In this document: in pieces, positions 62,901-64,000 of the stretch
How positions within the stretch are numbered: the stretch's first letter is position 1
Layout of the letters: each line of letters starts with the position of its first letter
Source: Branchiostoma floridae
Taxonomy: Eukaryota > Chordata > Leptocardii > Amphioxiformes > Branchiostomatidae
DNA length: 64,000 nucleotides
Direction of reading: 5' to 3'
NCBI RefSeq assembly: GCF_000003815.2
Contig: NC_049988.1
Location: 21,186,434-21,250,433, forward strand
The notes under the pieces: generated by a model
Seen by the model: the letters and a program-made list of their open reading frames with translations, nothing else
What the model was told of the DNA's origin: nothing
Database searches by the model: none
Translations under genes and position numbers: made by a program

Positions 62901-64000
62901 ATGAGAGAGAGATTTGCTGACCTCTTTTCTGTCCCTGCAGTTTTGCGGAGCGGGAGATCCCGCCGCCCCCCTCCCCCCTGTACAAGTGCCCAGACTCCAT
63001 GGCTAGGAAGGCGTTCGAGCAGGCGCTGGCAGGAGCCATGAGTGAGTAACTTTCATAACTCTGGATCTTATACATCTACACTATCATCTACACTCTTCTC
63101 ATTACAACTCTCATTACAAACTTTTCAAGTCAAAGGTGAACAACCGTCTGTCACAGGGCTGTCTCCAACTTTTAATTCATTTCCGTCTCTCATTGTTTGG
63201 AGCCCATGTTGTTGATTTTCCTGGTTAGATATGTCATTTTAAGCTTTTTCAACAGTTTCGTGCTATTTTGGGGCACGGATGGGGTAAATTTTTTTTCCGT
63301 CTGAACAACTAAATTTTTTGGTACAGAGGTAGAGTGGCTTATAGTATACTACCGGATGCACAAGTAAAAGTGATTTCCTAGCCTCTACAATGTCATGTAT
63401 ATTGCTGAGCATGCCCCGCCCCCCTGTCCCCAGTGTACAGTGATTTCCTAGCTTGTTCATGTACATGTATATTGCTAACCATGCTGCTTATCTCCCCCAG
63501 TGTACAGTGATTTCCTAGCCTGTACATGTACATGTATATTGCTAACCATGCCGCCCCTGTCCCCAGTGTGTGCAGTAATAAAGGACCTGAGGGCCAGCTC
63601 TCTGCCATTTGTAGCCAACATCATCAGGCACTACACCATGGTGGCCTTGGTGCAACAGTGTGGTGAGTACTGACTACCTAGGGGGTCTTGGACAAGAGGA
63701 TTCTATTCTGCAGTATTAGCAGTGACTAGACATTACCGCAGACGCCTTTGCAATAATACTCAATAGCAGTATAATAAGTACTCACACATGTAGTTAAGGT
63801 TGACACCCTCAACCCCAGGAGTTGAAAGCTGACGACACGCTCTTTTGTGGCTTGCCTCCTGGCATCTTGGAACGGCATCATCCGACTTTAAATACCAATA
63901 GGAAGTCTTGGAACAGTGTTGTTTCGCTAGGCCTATTCCCCCTATCAGGAGGTGCATGTACAATGTATGGGCTACTGGGTCTGAAGCAAATTTAGTTAAT
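42763..64000 (+). CDS. TRRAP: TRRAP, N-terminal quarter (gene continues past the window)
   Basis: TRRAP is a roughly 3,850-residue PIKK-family pseudokinase. It is the activator-binding scaffold of the SAGA and TIP60/NuA4 histone acetyltransferase complexes in the nucleus. 28 coding exons are found (42763-63662), all with GT-AG borders and compatible phases except across the third gap. They give about 998 codons of the N-terminal HEAT-repeat region. FAT and kinase-like domains lie beyond the window. Highly conserved stretches include ENFE, LEIIHRIPTND, ENEENVLVCLRIIIELHKQF, LKVLAELPIIVVLMYQ, TMSCKLLLNLV, LMRMLEVFVLKFHTIA, VKTLVCGVKTITWG, YLKLFKLVFGSVSLFAAENE and LVSALNGSQTLVSQ. Exon 8 (NVTLDAATGQPVV region) is the most diverged. 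One exon of about 30 codons expected between 61437 and 62257 is missing. Many splice borders are embedded in tandem copies of themselves. Confidence 0.97.
43342..43559 (+). mobile_element. CTGTAAATGCA-end MITE (copy 3, best preserved)
   Basis: TA at 43340-43341 and 43560-43561. Ends CTGTAAATGCAGAAATG and AAATGCATTTACAG. The interior alternates CCGCGAA and TTCGCGG blocks. Lies in TRRAP intron 1. Confidence 0.93.
44477..44526 (+). CDS. TRRAP: TRRAP exon 2
   Basis: ccttccccag|AGGATG to TTTGAG|gtaaag. Encodes DEHRLKVAQEISENFE. Phase 1 in, 0 out. Confidence 0.93.
44885..44960 (+). CDS. TRRAP: TRRAP exon 3
   Basis: ctctcaccag|TCCATC to CAGGAAG|gtaaga. Encodes SIVTSGQYQSFLEHAIPRF and onward. Phase 0 in, 1 out. 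Confidence 0.95.
45168..45202 (+). CDS. TRRAP: TRRAP exon 4 (35 nt)
   Basis: tgttttccag|GAGACA to ATCCAG|gtaagg. Encodes GDTIFVQENPIQ with the preceding G. A short exon, as in vertebrates. Confidence 0.92.
45395..45499 (+). CDS. TRRAP: TRRAP exon 5
   Basis: gttatttttcag|CAACTA to ATAGAG|gttaga. Encodes QLRKLLLEIIHRIPTND and onward to FQLIE. The donor is weak (gttaga), and the exon end with this donor is copied downstream. Confidence 0.93.
45500..45790 (+). repeat. Array of exon 5 3' ends with TTAGGG-like intron
   Basis: Two further copies of CACATCTATGTCAGCAAAGT, GCTGT, CCTCATGTTCCAGCTTATAGAG and gttagaggttatgggg lie at 45568-45660 and 45671-45780. Period about 110 bp. GTTAGGGTTAG strings resemble telomere repeats. 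Confidence 0.9.
46014..46097 (+). CDS. TRRAP: TRRAP exon 6
   Basis: tggtacag|AGAGAG to CCGGAG|gtgggt. Encodes RENEENVLVCLRIIIELHKQ then FRPQIQPE. Phase 0 to 0. Confidence 0.96.
46098..46190 (+). repeat. Minisatellite of GGTATCACAC-GGGGTTTC beside donor 6
   Basis: Three short units of ATCACACTGGGGTTT type immediately after the exon 6 donor. The same unit is expanded in intron 8 at 47640-47850. Confidence 0.75.
46404..46460 (+). CDS. TRRAP: TRRAP exon 7
   Basis: cctatttcag|ATCCAG to AACATG|gtgaga. Encodes IQHFLHMVKQIYKDLPANM. Phase 0 to 0. Confidence 0.95.
46587..46924 (+). mobile_element. GGGTGCACC MITE with CAGGGCTCGAAATA ends and AAGTG target duplication
   Basis: CAGGGCTCGAAATA at the left and AATTTCGAGCCCTG at the right. 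AAGTG flanks it (46582-46586, 46925-46929). GGGTGCACC words occur in both orientations. Lies in TRRAP intron 7, ending about 40 bp before exon 8. Confidence 0.92.
46967..47089 (+). CDS. TRRAP: TRRAP exon 8 (lineage-divergent segment)
   Basis: C-run then cag|AACGCG to GAAACT|gtgagt. Encodes NAMFEKPINVTLDAATGQPV and onward to TEKADGSKET. This linker is also variable in other animals. A partial second copy with donor follows at 47161-47239. Confidence 0.9.
47090..47245 (+). repeat. Chimeric array: exon 5 end fragment plus second exon 8 end
   Basis: After the exon 8 donor comes CTCATGTTCCAGCTTATAGA, then ggtcagggttagg and gttagggttagaggttagag. This is the exon 5 array sequence from 45483-45560. 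It is followed by a second copy of ACCGGCCAGCCCGTGGTGCT to GGCAGCAAGGAAAC and its donor gtgagtc. Confidence 0.92.
47309..47497 (+). mobile_element. CTGTAAATGCA-end MITE (copy 4, decayed left end)
   Basis: Left TACTTTGAATGCAGAAATG, right AACTTAAATGTATTTACAG then TA. Interior matches copy 3. Confidence 0.85.
47640..47860 (+). repeat. Minisatellite GGTATCACACCAAGGTTTC, about six units
   Basis: Units of 30-50 bp with GGGCATTTGGTATCACACCA and AGGTTTCATCTT or variants. Intron 8. Confidence 0.85.
47941..48018 (+). CDS. TRRAP: TRRAP exon 9
   Basis: ctcccccgcag|CTGACA to TACCAG|gtaagg. Encodes LTVLSKGINS then LKVLAELPIIVVLMYQ. Phase 0 to 0. Confidence 0.97.
48460..48515 (+). repeat. Decoy copy of exon 10 acceptor and start
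   Basis: CTCTGAACAGCTGTACAAGC then AGAACGTCCACAGTGCGGTG repeats the first 35 nt of exon 10 about 84 bp upstream, including the cag. Confidence 0.88.
48557..48645 (+). CDS. TRRAP: TRRAP exon 10
   Basis: tccttcacag|CTTTAC to GCCAG|gtaaac. Encodes LYKQNVHSAVSEFIPLIMNT and onward. Phase 0 in, 2 out. It is the full copy; the upstream copy stops after 35 nt. Confidence 0.96.
48957..49053 (+). CDS. TRRAP: TRRAP exon 11
   Basis: ttttcctcag|AGCGTC to TACCAG|gtgaga. Encodes FNRELYVDFVAAQIKTLSFL then AYIIRIYQ. Confidence 0.97.
49480..49510 (+). repeat. Decoy copy of exon 12 acceptor
   Basis: GTTTGTTAGGACTCTGTGAC then AACCTTAG lies 43 bp before the true TTTGTCAG|GACTCTGTGACG. Confidence 0.8.
49527..49665 (+). 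CDS. TRRAP: TRRAP exon 12
   Basis: tctttgtcag|GACTCT to GGAACA|gtaagt. Encodes DSVTTYANQMVKGMLSLL then LRKELLIAARHILATDLRN. Phase 0 in, 1 out. Confidence 0.97.
49721..49898. mobile_element. Pogo/Tigger-like MITE, CAGTAGAAGCC ends
   Basis: TA at 49721-49722 and 49897-49898. Termini CAGTAGAAGCCGCTTAATTG and CAATTAACTGGCTTCTACTG. Inner arms TGCACGG and GTGCAGTTA. TA target and CAGT termini fit pogo-type elements. Confidence 0.88.
49978..50056 (+). CDS. TRRAP: TRRAP exon 13
   Basis: tgttttctag|GATTTG to CTCCG|gtaggt. Encodes FVPHIDRLFDEKVLIGTGW then TTRETL. Phase 1 in, 2 out. Confidence 0.96.
50165..51202 (+). repeat. Array of four truncated exon 14 copies and about 20 decoy 3' splice sites
   Basis: Copies of the first about 93-105 nt of exon 14 (CCCGTTAGCCTACAGTACCC and on to CTGTCCATCTCTTCTCTAA) start at about 50189, 50331, 50612 and 51016. 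Between them runs a 31-32 bp minisatellite, CCTAAAAACTTGTGTTTTTG then TGTGTTTTCAG. Each unit of it is a T-rich tract plus CAG. The copy at 50189 lacks nine nt (in frame). All four read into a stop after the copied segment. Confidence 0.95.
51203..51350 (+). CDS. TRRAP: TRRAP exon 14 (only full copy)
   Basis: tgtttttcag|CCCGTT to TGCAAG|gtaagg. Encodes PLAYSTLADLVHHVRQHLQ then SSIQTMSCK. Phase 2 in, 0 out. It is the fifth copy in the array and the only one with the downstream half and a donor. Confidence 0.97.
51705..51755 (+). CDS. TRRAP: TRRAP exon 15
   Basis: ttacttccag|TTGCTG to GGAAAT|gtaagt. Encodes LLLNLVECIKSDQDGGN. Confidence 0.96.
51940..52153 (+). repeat. Two truncated upstream copies of exon 16 acceptor and start
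   Basis: GTTCCTTACAGGTCCGTGAG (51939-51958) and GTTCCTTACAGGGCCGTGAG (52061-52080) each carry ATGAGAATG-tGGAAGTGTT and then turn into GTTAAGTTTAAGACGTGT. The true acceptor is ttcctttcag at 52153. Decoy copies have no conserved continuation. Confidence 0.92.
52154..52245 (+). CDS. TRRAP: TRRAP exon 16 (full copy)
   Basis: tcctttcag|GGCCGT to AAATG|gtaaac. Encodes GREILMRMLEVFVLKFHTIA then KFQLPGIFAK. Phase 0 in, 2 out. Confidence 0.96.
52585..52684. other. Assembly gap (100 N) in intron 16
   Basis: It abuts the tandem copies of the exon 17 acceptor, so further copies may be missing. Confidence 0.99.
52685..52820 (+). repeat. 57-bp tandem copies of exon 17 acceptor and start
   Basis: GCACTTTCTCTCCCCTGTCC then AG|TAAAAACGAGCGTGAACTTG occurs three times. 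Exon starts would be 52707, 52764 and 52821. The period of 57 (19 codons) keeps the frame and no stop intervenes, so any of the three acceptors would give an in-frame protein. Confidence 0.95.
52821..53035 (+). CDS. TRRAP: TRRAP exon 17
   Basis: cctgtccag|TAAAAA to CTGGAG|gtgagt. Begins KNERELDLKAAAIPPPPSL, a charged and proline-rich linker. It is followed by the conserved VSDCRSLVKTLVCGVKTITW. Phase 2 in, 1 out. The shortest of three possible starts is given. Confidence 0.95.
53542..53683 (+). CDS. TRRAP: TRRAP exon 18
   Basis: tttccttag|AAACAT to GCAGAA|gtaagg. Encodes FGPSKQFQPKETAIFSALV then LDIYQINVTPSGQPYIRAQ. Phase 1 in, 2 out. Confidence 0.95.
53719..53884 (-). mobile_element. CTGTAAATGCA-end MITE (copy 5, reversed)
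   Basis: Starts TACTGTAAATGCATTTAAG. The interior AGCACTATGCACTGTAGTCT then TACTGCCATAGAAAATGTTC is the reverse of copy 3. The right end is decayed. Confidence 0.85.
54248..54305 (+). CDS. TRRAP: TRRAP exon 19
   Basis: ttccctgcag|CTCCCA to GGAGTG|gtacgt. Encodes SQTVRMKEEKDVLEHFAGV. Confidence 0.97.
54509..54562 (+). CDS. TRRAP: TRRAP exon 20
   Basis: cccccacag|TTCACC to ATCGAG|gtgagt. Encodes FTMMNLLTFKEIFSTTIE. Phase 0 to 0. Confidence 0.97.
54760..55364 (+). repeat. 97-bp array: six truncated copies of exon 21 acceptor and start
   Basis: Decoy exon starts at 54779, 54876, 54973, 55070, 55167 and 55264 (exact 97-bp spacing), then the true one at 55365. Each copy has AAATGTTTACCTTGCAG or TTACATTGCAG, 42 nt of exon ending CTGCAGATC, and then TTTGTGTCATAG or TTTGTTTTCTAT with an AAAC microsatellite. 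Only the last continues into conserved sequence. Confidence 0.97.
55365..55500 (+). CDS. TRRAP: TRRAP exon 21 (full copy)
   Basis: taccttgcag|TTCATG to ATCGGAT|gtgagt. Encodes FMVERIYHNYALQIVANTFL and onward to LLDRLEEIG. Phase 0 in, 1 out. Confidence 0.97.
55838..55935 (+). CDS. TRRAP: TRRAP exon 22
   Basis: tctctcccag|CTGCCA to CTGAAG|gtatgt. Encodes NIERSNLYLKLFKLVFGSVS then LFAAENEQMLK. Phase 1 in, 0 out. Confidence 0.97.
56202..56444. mobile_element. hAT-like MITE with CTGTCTAC 8-bp target duplication
   Basis: Ends CAGGGTTGTAGCCAGC and GCTGGCTACAACCCTG. The perfect 8-bp repeat CTGTCTAC is on both sides (56194-56201, 56445-56452). CAGGG termini with an 8-bp duplication are hAT hallmarks. 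The interior has the TTGAAATTTAGACCCTCTGA block that also recurs (reversed) in the 19.6-kb element. Confidence 0.95.
56525..56692 (+). CDS. Diverged extra copy of TRRAP exon 23 (candidate alternative exon)
   Basis: Strong acceptor (C-rich tract, cctccccag|CCCCGC), then 56 open codons. It aligns with exon 23 at 57589 at P1, V7, M11, LA13-14, TA16-17, EP19-20, YF23-24, L26 and ALF29-31 (MKLAETAPEPERYF here, MELAQTAKEPYNYF there). Roughly a third of residues match. The only near donor is AAT|gtactg (56693, phase 0), which would allow inclusion as a 56-codon cassette before exon 23. Swapping with exon 23 would need a phase-1 donor, and only weak gttac sites offer one. Vertebrate TRRAP lacks this segment. 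Confidence 0.55.
56670..56990 (+). repeat. 42-bp minisatellite at the end of the extra exon
   Basis: Unit ACACCAACAATGTACTGTCC then CCAGCCTTCTGTTACCCCTGTT. About four good and three decayed copies. It starts in the last codons of the extra exon and repeats its possible donor AAT|gtactg. Confidence 0.93.
57145..57180. repeat. AATC microsatellite
   Basis: About eight AATC units. Confidence 0.95.
57589..57754 (+). CDS. TRRAP: TRRAP exon 23
   Basis: ttccccccag|CCCCAT to CTGCAGG|gtaagt. Encodes PHLHKIVNSSMELAQTAKEP and onward to SIGGGSHDLLYQEFLPLLP. Phase 0 in, 1 out. Nearly identical to vertebrates, unlike the upstream extra copy. Confidence 0.97.
57755..58095 (+). repeat. Three extra copies of exon 23 3' end and donor
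   Basis: CGCTCGATCGGGGGCGGCAG on to CTACTGCAGG|gtaagt recurs with TTTG microsatellites between. Donors are at 57755, 57864, 57969 and 58074 (spacing 109, 105, 105). The copies keep most coding sense (GGGSHDLLYQEFLPLLPHLL). Confidence 0.96.
58299..58465 (+). CDS. TRRAP: TRRAP exon 24
   Basis: ccctgttacag|GACTGA to GCCAG|gtaggg. Encodes LNNLQSGLHKQHMKDLFVEL and onward to MDPLVSALNGSQTLVSQ. Phase 1 in, 0 out. Confidence 0.97.
58972..59310. mobile_element. CAGTGCTCGAAATA MITE in intron 24
   Basis: CAGTGCTCGAAATAC and GTATTTCGAGCACTG are perfect 15-bp TIRs. The interior has CCCACCTGCAC near the left and GCCTGGGCAACCTGG at the right. AATAT and AACAT flank it. Confidence 0.9.
59893..60004. repeat. 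GT microsatellite with TGTC tail
   Basis: About 48 GT dinucleotides then about five TGTC units. Confidence 0.98.
60494..60583 (+). CDS. TRRAP: TRRAP exon 25
   Basis: cccctacccag|GGCCTG to ATGCAG|gtaaac. Encodes GLRTLELCVDNLQPEFLWD then HIQPVRAELMQ. Phase 0 to 0. Confidence 0.97.
60584..61175 (+). repeat. Array of nine extra exon 25 3' ends with donors, about 57-bp period
   Basis: CCGGTCAGGGCCGAGCTCAT then GCAG|gtaaacacacaaac recurs nine times with AAAC microsatellite spacers. A tenth, at 61150-61172, has lost the donor (CTCATGGTTC). The first follower copies share ATTCAATTGGTCAGGGCCCA and later ones CATCCAGGCTTCAGGGC, so the array has at least two sub-families. Confidence 0.96.
61327..61437 (+). 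CDS. TRRAP: TRRAP exon 26
   Basis: tattccacag|GCCCTG to CAGAAG|gtggga. Encodes ALWRTLRNPAENIAQVAFR then VLGKFGGNNRKMLMDPQK. Confidence 0.97.
61834..61933. other. Assembly gap (100 N), probably hides TRRAP exon 27
   Basis: About 30 residues present in vertebrate TRRAP between the NRKML and YYRRQA segments have no counterpart in 61438-62256 outside the gap. Confidence 0.85.
62257..62408 (+). CDS. TRRAP: TRRAP exon 28
   Basis: ttccgttgccag|GTGATT to CCAGAG|gtgaga. Encodes VIDTAVSILKTPNVDMYYRR then MMSLEDNKLSLHQLLAHQ. Phase 0 in, 2 out. Confidence 0.96.
62409..62860 (+). repeat. Extra copies of exon 28 3' end with donor
   Basis: GGTCATCAAGGGCTTCCTGG on to GGCACACCAGAG|gtgaga recurs at 62459-62541 and 62640-62722. 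A decayed piece is at 62788-62840 (GGGCTTCCTGATCGGCAAGA then CTGGCACACCAGAGGTCATG). The intron parts are GGTCATGGGTCAC words. Confidence 0.95.
62941..63041 (+). CDS. TRRAP: TRRAP exon 29
   Basis: tgtccctgcag|TTTTGC to GCCATGA|gtgagt. Encodes FAEREIPPPPSPLYKCPDS then ARKAFEQALAGAM. Phase 2 in, 1 out. Confidence 0.95.
63365..63566 (+). repeat. 66-bp tandem copies of the exon 30 acceptor region
   Basis: GTGATTTCCTAGCCTGTACA then TGTACATGTATATTGCTAAC, CATGC and a C-rich tract with cccCAG|TGT recurs. Acceptor-like sites end at 63433, 63500 and 63566. The last is the one joined to conserved codons. Confidence 0.93.
63567..63662 (+). CDS. TRRAP: TRRAP exon 30 (last in window)
   Basis: ctgtccccag|TGTGTG to CAGTGTG|gtgagt. 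Encodes CAVIKDLRASSLPFVANIIR then HYTMVALVQQCG. Phase 1 in, 1 out. The gene continues beyond 64000. Confidence 0.96.
63663..64000 (+). other. TRRAP intron 30, start
   Basis: No exon or repeat recognised. Confidence 0.6.

Noticed and set aside
1-64000. tRNA, rRNA or other structured RNA genes
   Set aside because: No cloverleaf, rRNA or snRNA signature was noticed on reading; a covariance-model scan was not possible here.

Overview
The window is animal nuclear DNA, most likely from an amphioxus (Branchiostoma). The reasons are GT-AG introns, an intronless neuronal p35 gene, a TRRAP gene very close to the vertebrate protein, and many short inverted-repeat elements and minisatellites of the kind seen in cephalochordate genomes. 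Species assignment is inference. Three runs of exactly 100 N (2007-2106, 52585-52684, 61834-61933) are scaffold gaps.

Three genes can be supported. (1) The 3' part of a plus-strand gene I do not recognise occupies about 1-7965. Its exons are 1-127, 1895 into the first gap, a candidate at 3124-3249, and a last exon at 7800-7965; its long introns are filled with repeats. (2) A single-exon CDK5R1 homologue (p35, activator of CDK5) lies on the minus strand at 17166-18083. (3) The 5' quarter of TRRAP, the giant PIKK-like scaffold of the SAGA and TIP60/NuA4 acetyltransferase complexes, runs on the plus strand from 42763 to the window end. I place 28 coding exons (about 998 codons). One more (about 30 codons by comparison with the vertebrate protein) is missing and probably lies in the third gap.

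From 18.4 to 39.9 kb I see no host gene. This stretch is a patchwork of DNA-transposon relics and MITEs, several with clear target-site duplications and two with an empty site preserved in a neighbouring duplicate. It also holds LINE and CR1-like 3' ends and minisatellites with units of about 27, 34, 46, 82 and 90 bp. A 3-kb array of about 16 diverged 160-200 bp units, 12 of them carrying an intact TGACGTCA palindrome, lies in the last introns of gene 1.

The most unusual feature is inside TRRAP. At 13 exon boundaries the splice site and the adjoining piece of exon have been tandemly copied (2 to about 10 copies). This leaves arrays of decoy 3' or 5' splice sites beside a single full exon. One array also carries a fragment of another exon's array from 1.6 kb away. 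There is also a diverged in-frame duplicate of one HEAT-repeat exon at 56525-56692 that may be an alternative exon.
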